This document shows, one piece after another, positions 45,295-54,489 of a DNA stretch of 64,000 bases. Origin of the DNA: Sycon ciliatum (lineage: Eukaryota; Porifera; Calcarea; Leucosolenida; Sycettidae); assembly GCF_964019385.1 (NCBI RefSeq), contig NC_088654.1:16824018-16888017 (forward strand). Direction: 5' to 3'. A model generated the notes under the pieces. That model was not told the DNA's origin. It searched no databases and saw only the letters and a program-made list of their open reading frames with translations. Within the stretch, counting starts at the first letter, position 1. Each line of letters begins with the position of its first letter. A program made the position numbers and the translations under genes.

Positions 45295-45336
45295 AAGACA
45301 TGCCACAGGTGACCATGTATATCTACCATTTTACTA

Positions 45337-45539
45337 CTGTCGTGGACATGGAAATCCAGTCGATTGACTGGAGCCGGCGCCCTCAGCGCGTACAGAACGT
45401 TGTGCACAATCATGTTGATCTGATGCGACCAGTGCGCTAAAGCGCATGTACATTACATGCGTGTACTGCTTACCCACGGCTGCATGGCCAGCGTCCTGGG
45501 GCCGCTAGACGTGCGACCGGATTTCCACGTCCACGACAG
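45337..45539. mobile_element. Mariner-like MITE, CTGTCGTGGACATGG family, copy 1
   Basis: CTGTCGTGGACATGGAAATC at the left and GATTTCCACGTCCACGACAG at the right with TA on both sides. Confidence 0.85.
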
Positions 45540-45541
45540 TA

Positions 45542-46380
45542 CTACTCGAGCCCTTATGTATTCGCCAGTCGCAACAAATCTGCAAAAATAATGATGCACT
45601 GGGTGTACGCTTCCAGATGTTCTATCTAATAACAACGCTAGCGGACACGATTTGAATGGAAGAGATCAATACTCAGGGCGATACACACAAGCTCATTCAG
45701 TGAGGTTACTAACCCGTGACTCAAGTTTCCTCCGTCCTCTCAAGCTTGTTCACTCCCAAATTTGTTCCTAAAACGACTGTGCATGGATCAATCATTCTTT
45801 GCGTCAACATCTGCGGAACGGTCGACGGGCGCCTAGCTCACTAAAAACCACGATTGAACAAGACCAATATTCCCTTTAATAAAAGGAATTTCATTCAAAT
45901 CACTTTCCAAAAGTTGAAACATGCCATTTCTAGGCCTAGAGAGTAGAGGTCATGTCGTGAACTAGCGCTATAGCAGTAAGTACTTTATGCGAAACCATTC
46001 GCTAACTATTCTCTTCGAATCACTAGCAGCTCTGTGGCCGTACCCCGAGTTCAGAGTATTTACGAATGCAGATCTCAGACGAACAGTTTCGTCCGCTTCA
46101 GCCTTCAGGGCCATTCATTCCACATTTTTCAGTGCGACGTGAGGATGACAGCGATCATAACAATGTTGAATCATTCTAAAATCTGATAATAATCATCGCA
46201 GTGCATGTCACACGGATAGGGATATACGTGAAATTCGACTCCAACTCCCGCGTGCACGCGTGGTGCATGCAGAGGCCCTGCTCAATGGCTCAAATCAAAA
46301 CTGTGTGGTTCAAAGACAAAGGTACGGGTTTGAGTCACCATGGTCACTAAGCTCTACAAAGTTGTTGTAGTGCTGGATGT
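45542..46380. other. No gene recognised
   Basis: No ORF of note; no repeat recognised. Confidence 0.4.
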
Positions 46381-46384
46381 ACTG

Positions 46385-46579
46385 ACTGTCGTGGACATGG
46401 AAATCCAGTCGATTGACCGGGGCCGGCGCCCTCAGGCTCAGCTCGTACAGAACAGCGCTTGATCCGATGCGACCAGCGCGCTGCAGCATGTTTGTACATG
46501 CTTACCCACGGCTGCATGGCCAGCGCCCTGGGCCTGGGGCCGCTAGACGTGCGACCGGATTTCCATGTCCACGTTAGTA
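46385..46579. mobile_element. Mariner-like MITE, CTGTCGTGGACATGG family, copy 2
   Basis: Collinear with 45337-45539 in the same orientation (GCCGGCGCCCTCAG, CTTACCCACGGCTGCATGG, GGCCGCTAGACGTGCGACC), with a diverged right end. Confidence 0.85.
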
Positions 46580-46835
46580 GATCTACAAAAATATGTAATG
46601 TAAATCCGAACGTAGAAGGGCGTCAGCTTGGACCGCGGCTGCAAGAAAAGAGCTAGCAGAAGAAGCAGCAGCAACCGCATCATCAGCAGCTGTGTGCGGC
46701 GGTATATCTACTTCGTAGACGTGTGAGGATGTTGAGGTTGTGCTGGGGGTTCAGACCTACAACACAGGCTACTGGCTACTGCAGCCATCAACTCAGTACA
46801 ATGATCATGTCAAGTAAAATTGTAAATAATTCATT

Positions 46836-46839
46836 TCAT

Positions 46840-46874
<35 letters not shown>

Positions 46875-46885
46875 GTCACGCGCGC
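46836..46885. repeat. (CA)n / (GC)n microsatellite
   Basis: CA tract followed by ACGCGCGCGCGC. Confidence 0.95.
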
Positions 46886-46889
46886 GCGC

Positions 46890-47609
46890 GCACATGCCCA
46901 TCTTCAGTCTTTCCCCGGCATTCTTCTATGACTCCAGACCTTGGACTGCCATGAGGGCAGATAATAAGCGCATAGTAGTACATGCACAACAGACACAGTC
47001 AGTACACCAGTGCAGCAAGGCTAATTTGTTACAGCTCTGAATTTAATGCTCAGCGAAATCAAACATGTCGACTTAGTTTGAACATCAGCTATCGGCGATT
47101 CGCCACGCACGAACTTCAAAGTTCTACTGGCACTTCTTGCTGGGATTTTAGTTCAAGGACGAAAATATATAATGCTATAGCCGAATCAGCTTGCTGTCTC
47201 CAGAATTGGGTAATAAAGTCTTGCCAAAAATGTCTAAAAATTCTCAATTGAGCGATACCGTTGTGCAGTATTGTTCTTGGCAAGGTCAAGATCAACTCAA
47301 TCAAGTTTAGAAGTAATCGTAAATTTTAGTTCATCATTCCTCGGTGCATGGCAGTGCAGAGGTGCGGAGGTTTAGCAGTGACCATGACTTTCGTGTGCTG
47401 CACTGCACGACACGTTACTCCGCCATGGGTTTGTGCGACGCTCTGTCATGTCATTGCATGCCATGTGGCAAGTTCTGCACGCGTCTAGAGCGCGGTATGA
47501 CCAACATGCGTCATGGAATTGTGGGGGAGATGCGGGTGTGCGCGCACGCGGGCACTTGTGTGTATTGAAAGGATGCGGTTGAGGTGGGGCACAGACACTT
47601 GCTGAAAGC

Positions 47610-47610
<1 letters not shown>
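46890..47610. other. No gene recognised
   Basis: Downstream flank of the TRIM-like gene; short ORFs only. Confidence 0.4.

Positions 47611-47611
<1 letters not shown>

Positions 47612-47649
<38 letters not shown>
47612..47649. repeat. (CA)n microsatellite
   Basis: About 18 CA units beside the TRIM-like stop codon. Confidence 0.95.
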
Positions 47650-47654
<5 letters not shown>

Positions 47655-49745
47655 TCAGCATAGTTTCACGCAAGAAAGGTTGTAGAGCCTGTACATGAAC
47701 ACCATGGCACGCAGGCACTGACATCCATCCGCCGACACTCCGTGGATGGTAGCCGTCTTGCCGGTACGTTCCTGGTGTAGCTTAAGAGTGCTCTGGTCAC
47801 AATCTAATGTAAGTGTTAGCACGCCAGATGTGACTTGTTCTCCCTCATCAATAGCAGCACCAGACTTCCGGGTCCTTCCGCCGTGAGAGGAACCGTTGGA
47901 GTACCACCCGTACCAGTCTGCGTCACGTGGCTCGGTTTCGTAGCTGGCCATAGGGCCACGGTACTTGAAAACTCCGATGGCGCACGACACATCGTGTACC
48001 TGTAGCTTCCATGTGTAGGTACCCCGCACGTACGGCTTAGCTCCAAGGACGATTGCCCGCTTCCACCTATTGTCGGGCTTGTGAACTGCGACTTGGTTGC
48101 CGTCCTCTAACTGAATACACCTTGCGCAAGCATTTGAATCAAAGCGTTGCGGCTCAGTGAAAATGTATTCCTTCCACAGCGCCTTTCCAGCGCCGACACG
48201 GAATGCATAACAACCATCTTCGTCGGGACTAAGCGAAGCTCCCAGTTTGTCGCGAAGCCGTCGATTGTACTCAGCCTGTAGTCGCCGCACTTTTCCATCA
48301 GGATACCGACATTGAACATAGACACGTGACTGCTTGAGAGCGTGCCATGGAATATTGGCCTGGCCCATCTTAATTTCTATAGTGAGCTCCCGGCCTCCAT
48401 CACTCAGTGTCAGTTCGCCGATAGTGCATTGTGCAGGATCTATGGCGTAATCGTGCACAGAGATCGCTTTGCCGGCGGCCACGCGAATGCTGTTCACTGC
48501 TGCGGCAGTTGTTGCTGTGTCGACATGTAGCAGTGTTTGTACACATGCACTCTGCTCGTCCTCCCAGGCTTTGCGGAGTTGTTCTGCATGCTCGACTAGC
48601 TTGCCGGCAAGGTGAATGACGTCAACTGAAGATGCACGTGGACTTTGCACTTGGGTTGCGATACGCTTGATGGTTAAACCCTCTCCATCGTGCCTTTCCA
48701 AGACTTTGCGTTTGAGACGCAAGCGACCCTCTTTCGAACGGCAGATCTTGTCAATTTTATTTAGCGCTGCTTGCTCGCGTTCTTCAAGAGCAGAGCGCAG
48801 TTTCCGAAAAGCCCGGCTCACGCTCTCTGACGCCGTTTCCTCTTGCTCCACAATATCACCCAGATTGGTATCGATCTCACTCAGTACATCACTCACTCGC
48901 AGAGATCCTCCGCCGGGACGTGCTGAGCGACTCAATCCTGGAACAAGGACAGCGGGGATGGCACTTGCAGCAGTCAACGCGGCCGCATGATCAGCAGCAA
49001 CAGCAGCAGGAGGGGCTTCTTCTAAACACTGAGCATCCGTAGCGGAGTACGCAGACAGCCACTTCGGAATACTCTCCAGCTTGCGAGACTTCTCCCTGGC
49101 CACGTCCTGGCAGCTTAGTACCGTGTGGCCCTTGTTGTGTCCAGACGTTTTGCACAACTCGCACAGGAGAACGTGGCATGACTCGCACCACCAGACCAAC
49201 GGTCGACTGCAGTGTATCTGGCACAGCTGTTCGCTGACCCGGACTTCCTCCTGCTCCTGGCTTTGGTCCGATGGTGGCTGGTGCACAAGATCTCGCGGAC
49301 GATGCGACACTCCGCCACGTGCACGCGAGGCATGCTTCGTCGCGTGCTCGTGGCAAAATAGCGTTGGCGACGCGCAATCTTCACAAACAGACACTGCCGC
49401 TTCTTCACAGGCAATGCAAATTTTCTCGTGATCATCCTCGATAGTTTCTTTACTGGGGTACAGAAATCGCTCGGCCAGTGGGAGACTTTTGCGTAGGTCC
49501 CATTCGCCCGCACCGGCTGACTTCGTTATTTTGCCGCAGCGCTGGCATCTAATTTGGTTATTGGCATCAAGTGATTCGTCCAGACAGCGGCCCCCGCACA
49601 GAACGTGCAGGCAGTGCAGCAGTCTACCAGCTCTTGGCTCTCTGCAGCCGCACTTCACGCACGACGACGCTGCCTCGTTCATCGTTGAGCTCCTGTCGGA
49701 TCGCGGAGTATCCTCAGCCTGTGAGTGAGATTGCACGGATGACAA
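47655..49745 (-). CDS. TRIM-like RING/B-box protein with SPRY-like C-terminus
   Basis: Intact single-exon ORF of 696 residues. RING about 29-70: C-V-K-C, H-C-L-H-V-L-C-G-G-R-C, R-C-Q-R-C; spacing after the His differs by one from the commonest form. A degenerate B-box at about 108-150 (C-I-A-C..C-E-D-C..F-C-H-E-H) and B-box 2 at about 175-212 (C-Q-I-H-C..C-E-S-C..L-C-E-L-C..H-N-K-G-H). A helical, K/E/R-rich coiled coil about 280-400. The last 170 residues look like B30.2/SPRY (R-G-T-Y-T-W-K-L-Q-V, W-Y-G-W, L-T-L-D-C-D). Such proteins are RING E3 ubiquitin ligases, the SPRY domain binding the target. A second Met at about residue 22 could also be the start. Intronless form and location among transposons raise a retrocopy as an alternative. 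Confidence 0.85.
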   Translation of the reverse strand: MSSVQSHSQAEDTPRSDRSSTMNEAASSCVKCGCREPRAGRLLHCLHVLCGGRCLDESLDANNQIRCQRCGKITKSAGAGEWDLRKSLPLAERFLYPSKETIEDDHEKICIACEEAAVSVCEDCASPTLFCHEHATKHASRARGGVSHRPRDLVHQPPSDQSQEQEEVRVSEQLCQIHCSRPLVWWCESCHVLLCELCKTSGHNKGHTVLSCQDVAREKSRKLESIPKWLSAYSATDAQCLEEAPPAAVAADHAAALTAASAIPAVLVPGLSRSARPGGGSLRVSDVLSEIDTNLGDIVEQEETASESVSRAFRKLRSALEEREQAALNKIDKICRSKEGRLRLKRKVLERHDGEGLTIKRIATQVQSPRASSVDVIHLAGKLVEHAEQLRKAWEDEQSACVQTLLHVDTATTAAAVNSIRVAAGKAISVHDYAIDPAQCTIGELTLSDGGRELTIEIKMGQANIPWHALKQSRVYVQCRYPDGKVRRLQAEYNRRLRDKLGASLSPDEDGCYAFRVGAGKALWKEYIFTEPQRFDSNACARCIQLEDGNQVAVHKPDNRWKRAIVLGAKPYVRGTYTWKLQVHDVSCAIGVFKYRGPMASYETEPRDADWYGWYSNGSSHGGRTRKSGAAIDEGEQVTSGVLTLTLDCDQSTLKLHQERTGKTATIHGVSADGCQCLRAMVFMYRLYNLSCVKLC

Positions 49746-49936
49746 TGAATGATCGGACCAGCTTGCTGAAGCTCGGGAGCCGAGCCGATCGACAGACGGA
49801 CTACTCCCTCAATGAGTTGTTCTGCTACCGCCGGGTCCTTGTCTGGAGCAAAAACTAGAGTACCGTCACCTGGTCACCTGCATGCACTGGCTACAGCAGT
49901 GCAGAGTACGCCGCCAGCATTCAGTACAGGCTACAC

Positions 49937-51633
49937 TTAGGGCTTGAAAGTGATGACGTCAAAAACGGCCTGGGAGTAGTAAATTGACATCAGATTTCTA
50001 TTTTGGATCCACTAAGGTGTGACTTTGCTATTGCCCCAGTATATGGGTGCATAGCAACCCACTCATGTCGTATGCAGGTGCAACTTTTACTTCGCCACCA
50101 GTTGTCACCCCGCCCCCACTAGCCAAATCAGTCAGTTTCACTGGCAACATCACCTTGCTGTGAGTGAGACCGCTTGAAATGTGCTTGGATCCATACAAAA
50201 ACTGGATCCAGGTGGATCCAGTTTTCGAATTTTTCAAATAGACCAATCCCGAAAAGATTGTCTGGGTTCGAAAGGGGGCATGTCAACTGAGAGTACACTG
50301 TACAACACATACATGGCACTACCTGATCAGCATGCGGCACAGGACGTGTTTGATAGTTCGCGTGTGAATGCGAGGGTAAGTACACGGTTTTCTCGTTAGT
50401 TGCATGCAAGAGAGACGATGCGACAGAAAGCAAAGCCCTTTGTAGTTTTCTCTCTCGCACTGGTAATGGTCTGCTGTTGGAGTGGAAATGCTAAGACATA
50501 ATCCTTGTTCCGCTCTTCTGTGTAGTGTGAAGAGGGCAACGAACATGTAGAGCTCACTTTGATGAAGTAGGCAAGGCTGTGAGCGCTGTGGCTCAAAGCG
50601 ATAGGCCCTAAATCTTACGAGATATTTCGAGTGCTATTGTTTGTTGCGAGCGCTTCGTCTTCGATGAGTCCTGCCTCTTTCCTGGCAGCTGCCCTCCTAT
50701 AGGATCAACCACGAAGTGACTGTACTCATCTGCAGCCGATCAATGTTATATTGCACAAGAAGATATCGTTTTCGCCAAGCCAGTGCCCCGCCAAAGACCA
50801 TCGCCGTGTCACACCGTCGGAACGAGTTCATGATGAGAAACATCATTCGCGCGAGCGTGATGAAGAACTTTCGAAAGACAACATAGTCTTTACCCCCGGG
50901 ACGACAACTATGTGCACGTCCTGCAAGGGGAGAATGTCACCAGCGACATCAACGAAGACGACGGCAGTATTTCAGAAACCTGGAGTCAGCGGAGGTCGTC
51001 AAGCTCCTCCGCGACCCGGTACATGTACAGTATACATGGTATAGGTGACATGTCGACACGAGCGTGCGGAAACACTGCATACACTGTAGTAATGTTGCGA
51101 GAGTTTGCGGAAGGAGTCCAAGTCGGGAAATCCATCAGCTCCAAAAGCTACCTGTAGAGTGTAGGTGGGCGATGAGACTCCAGCTTCAGACTACAACAGT
51201 CAGGACTTGTAAATAGTTGAACTTTGTGAAACAGCAGATCGAGAAGTAAGTTAGCTGAAATCGTAGCTGTTGCAGTATGTCGGCGCTATGTAGCCTGCAT
51301 TTTTTACGGAGAGTCGATCGCCACGCGAATGTTTCTCTCCTCACCGAGAGCTATCTGGCCTCCAAACTCCGTCAGGGTCTGCCTAAGGTACCGAAGGTCC
51401 TTTGACTAGCTGCTGGCAGGACTCCATCAAATCCTTTAGCTTCAGCTCGGCGAGCAAAAGTCTCTCTCTCCTCCGCCATGAGCTGACACACACAAACTGA
51501 ATACAAAACGATGCACTTCACACGTGCTGGCTTGCACGCGTGCCCCCTTTCACGAACCCAGACAATCTTTTCGGGATTGGTCTATTGTTGCTATGCCATT
51601 GCTATGGAGTGACGTAGCACTTTCAAGCCCTTA
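49937..51633. mobile_element. TTA-flanked TIR element (PIF/Harbinger-like, non-autonomous)
   Basis: Element 49940-51630: GGGCTTGAAAGTGATGACGTCA at the left; the right end reads, inverted, GGGCTTGAAAGTGCTACGTCA. TTA at 49937-49939 and 51631-51633 is the duplication expected for PIF/Harbinger. ACCAATCCCGAAAAGATTGT (about 50242) is repeated inverted near 51580. No transposase ORF. Confidence 0.75.
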
Positions 51634-51878
51634 TATCACCATGGCATTACTAGCCCTTTCCCAAAGGTACTACTCGCGTCCCTCAAAATATGCTGAAAAA
51701 GTGCTCTTTTTTCAGTGAAAACAGGCAAAAAGTGCTCTTTTTCAGTGAAGCATAGCCATGATACATGTTTAGATATGAACCCAAGATGAGAAATGAATAC
51801 GCACTCTTCCATTTATGGGTCCTAGAAAGGCGAACCAGGAAGTAAAGTTAGTTCAAAAAACCCACTGTTTACAGCATA

Positions 51879-52220
51879 TGTAGTATCCCTGCCCGACCAA
51901 TACGGAAGCAGTACGGAACTAATACGGAGCTTTGCCTGATGTATATTTAGTGTATCTCCGTATGTAAGCGTACGGCGTCTGCTGCATATAAGCGGCTGCG
52001 CATTTCTGTTTTGATGAAGAGAAGATTAGATTAGATTGGATAGCAATGAAAGCTAACTCGAAGAATAAGGATTCAGCCTCTAGGTGAGCACCGGAGAGAA
52101 AGTTATTTATTTTGCCGCTTCTTCTTTCACGAACGATTATATCTCAGGTGTGTACCTGAAAGTAGAATAAAAGTAATTATTGTTGATTTCACCGCGCCTA
52201 CCACTCGGCTACCTATTACA
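51879..52220 (+). mobile_element. Solo LTR inserted in the hAT-like MITE
   Basis: TGTAGTATCCCTGCCC to CCTATTACA, 342 bp, TG..CA ends. AATAAAAGT (52165-52173) looks like the polyadenylation signal and ATATAAG (51988) a TATA-like box. It runs straight into a tRNA-Leu sequence rather than internal coding DNA. Confidence 0.8.
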
Positions 52221-52269
52221 TTGGTGGCAGCGGTGGGATTCGAACCCACGCCTCCGGAGAGACTGGAGG
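52221..52269 (-). other. Reverse-transcribed tRNA-Leu 3' half fused to LTR
   Basis: On the minus strand: CTCCAGTCTCTCCGGAGGCG (variable arm), GTGGGTTCGAATCCCAC (T arm), CGCTGCCA plus CCA. Eukaryotic tRNA genes do not encode CCA, so this is a copy of mature tRNA. It occupies the primer-binding position right after the LTR and extends about 48 nt, beyond the usual 10-18 nt PBS. Confidence 0.8.
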
Positions 52270-52624
52270 AGTACACATACAAGCTTCACCAGCGTGTTAC
52301 CCCCCCCCCCCCAAAAAAGCGGCGTGCCAAGGCCCATCGCGATATCGAGCACTCGGAAACTGTGATCGTATACATGCATGAGCAAACCGTGAGATTTTAG
52401 CACTTTTTCAGCTAAAAAAGCTGAAAAAGGGCGATATTCACCAAAAACGCAATAAAGTTCGAAAGAAACGGGCTTTTCCAAAAAGGGTCAAAAAGGGCGA
52501 AAAAAGGGCGAGCACCTTTGGGAAAGGGCTAGTCACCATGGTCACGTGGGGGTTAGCTGATAAGCCATACGTATCTATTATACCTCACTCCATATTCACC
52601 CACATACAATTGGCCATCTACATA

Positions 52625-52807
52625 CAGTCAACTTCGCTAATAACGACTGCGGATATAACGACAATTCGCGAATAACGACATAATTTCCATGCCCAGAGCA
52701 AAGTCTCATCCCACTGTAGTACATGAGACTTCGGGTATAACGACACTTCGCGAATAAGGACACCTTTTCGATGCCTCGCCGAGTGTCGTTATAAGCGAAG
52801 TTTACTG
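52625..52807. mobile_element. Mariner-like MITE, CAGTCAACTTCGC family, copy 2
   Basis: CAGTCAACTTCGCTAATAACG and CGTTATAAGCGAAGTTTACTG; TA on the left. Reverse orientation relative to 28427-28594. Confidence 0.85.
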
Positions 52808-52937
52808 TTTACCACTTACCTCATATTCTCCACTTATATTCACCACTTATATTCTCCACTTATATTCACCACTTTTCGATACTTACATTGTACTGTAAAG
52901 AGAGCAGTACTCGGTGCTGCGCTTGATTCCTCTTCAG

Positions 52938-53629
52938 TCAGCGCACCGGAGCTATCGAGTGCCCTAGAAAATAGGGAGGTTTAGTTCCCACGTAACGGAA
53001 ACGCGTGCGTGGGTGATCCACGTAAAGTGGATGAAGGGCACCCACGTTGCAATAATGTTGTGTTTAGTCACACGGAACAAACAAAAGCATGAAGCGAAAG
53101 GCCCAAACCTGGTCAAAGACGAAGCTATCCGGGCCTAAGAAGCTCATCCAATATTTTTGATTTCGTTCTTCGGAAACTTCTTCAGCTGAGCACCCTCACA
53201 GCTCGCACAATGCGCTCCATTCTGATTTTCACCCACGTTCTGGCGGAACGTGAGTGAGCCTCCATACACGGTATGTCGTGAATCAGAAAACGTCTGTACG
53301 TAGGTCACTGAGTATCACGTGGTACACACACGTAAAGTACCCACGGATTACGTGGGACTAAACCTCCCTACAATGTCTACGCTAACTTCCGTAGACAGGA
53401 CTTTTCTGAGTACAAACGAAATTCCTTGCTTGCCATTGCCGCTGGATCCACATGCGACCAGGTGCTGACAGTGAGCATCTTCACAGACGGAGCGTTCCAG
53501 CGATCAAACAAGGTTTTGGACGCTCAACATGTCAATGGCCCGATGATTGCGGATCAAGCGGCAAGCCAGGCATTTCGTTTGTACTCAGAACAGTCCCTGT
53601 TCAAGGACGTTAGCGTAGAATTTTCCTAG
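52938..53629 (+). pseudogene. Terminal exon of an unknown gene, MITE-disrupted
   Basis: Acceptor TTGATTCCTCTTCAG precedes an open frame ending at TAG 53627-53629. The frame is interrupted at TA by a MITE (52974-53368); removing the MITE and one TA leaves one continuous frame on both sides, encoding about 97 residues (Y-A-N-F-R-R-Q-D-F-S-E-Y-K and V-S-I-F-T-D-G-A-F-Q are landmarks). With the MITE present, the codon at the junction is TAG, so the last 85 or so residues are lost. Domain and upstream exons were not recognised. Confidence 0.6.
52974..53368. mobile_element. MITE inside an exon, GGGAGGTTTAG termini
   Basis: GGGAGGTTTAGTTCCCACGTAA and TTACGTGGGACTAAACCTCCC, TA on both sides. Shares the GGGAGGTTT terminus with the intronic element at 41032-41463. 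Confidence 0.85.
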
Positions 53630-53634
53630 GGTAC

Positions 53635-54290
53635 ACACTACTACTCACATTACCAGCAATTATATGACATCCCACAGAGTCCGAAATTCCGTAAAATATT
53701 TGCGCGTTTACTGCAGAGATTGATCTTGGAAGGAAGAAAATTGCTCTGAACTATGGCCATAATCGAAATGTAAGGCATCAAACCAGTGAACCACGCCAAC
53801 AAGACAAACAGTTACACAACGAAAAAAACGAAAGTGAAAAACATTGAACAACCGATGCGATCTCAACTCCTAAGAATCATGATTTTCTTCTCCACTGAAA
53901 AGTATCTGTTACCTTGGTGATCTTGAGGAAATAGCAAGAATTGACCTTCTTCATGGTCATTTCTGAAGCTTCCTCCAAATATTGTCAGCCAACAAACCAC
54001 AGCATTGTCACCTGGCTAGCCTGATCTCTGTCCTCAAAAAGGACCAGTTCCAAAAGATTGCAGGTCCAGTGCGCTTTCTAGCTTCAAAGATCTAGGAAAT
54101 CGCCTCATTCTGCACATTTCAAGCAGCTTCTCAATTGTTTCTGGCTTGACATTGAACAGCAAGAAGATGAAAAGCACTTCTTTCTCAGTTTTTTTTTCGA
54201 GTAAACTACCTCTCCAACCGCGTGGCTTTCTCTGAAGGCCATTTTGTAGGGGCTTTCCCATATCCATGTGCTGGATGCATGCCATGTCCA
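53635..54290. other. Probable 3' UTR/intergenic, no gene
   Basis: AT-rich; an 85-codon minus ORF (54034-54291) has no supporting features. Confidence 0.4.
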
Positions 54291-54294
54291 TGTA

Positions 54295-54480
54295 CAGTGG
54301 TCCCTCTATAATCCGGCACCATTTGTGCCACGAAAATCTGCTGGATTAGGGAGGGTGCTGGATTAACAAATCTGATTTACTGCTGCAATGTACATGAAGA
54401 GGACATTTTGGCTACTGAAAATTGTGCTGGTTTATCGAGGGTGCTGGATTATAAAGTGCCGGATTAGAGAGGGACGACTG
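54295..54480. mobile_element. Mariner-like MITE, CAGTGGTCCCTCTATAATCC family
   Basis: CAGTGGTCCCTCTATAATCC and GATTAGAGAGGGACGACTG, TA at 54293-54294 and 54481-54482. Interior GTGCTGGATTA repeated. Confidence 0.85.
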
Positions 54481-54489
54481 TACTGACAT

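Larger units (their letters stand above)
51651..52531. mobile_element. hAT-like MITE, copy 2, host of an LTR insertion
   Basis: TAGCCCTTTCCCAAAGGT and ACCTTTGGGAAAGGGCTA termini as at 7419-7919; interior nearly identical apart from an insertion of about 390 bp (51879-52269). Flanks share TCACCATGG but no clean 8-bp TSD. Confidence 0.85.

Noticed and set aside
47655-49745. Plus-strand ORFs of up to 124 codons opposite the TRIM-like gene
   Set aside because: Antisense shadows of a long, domain-bearing ORF.
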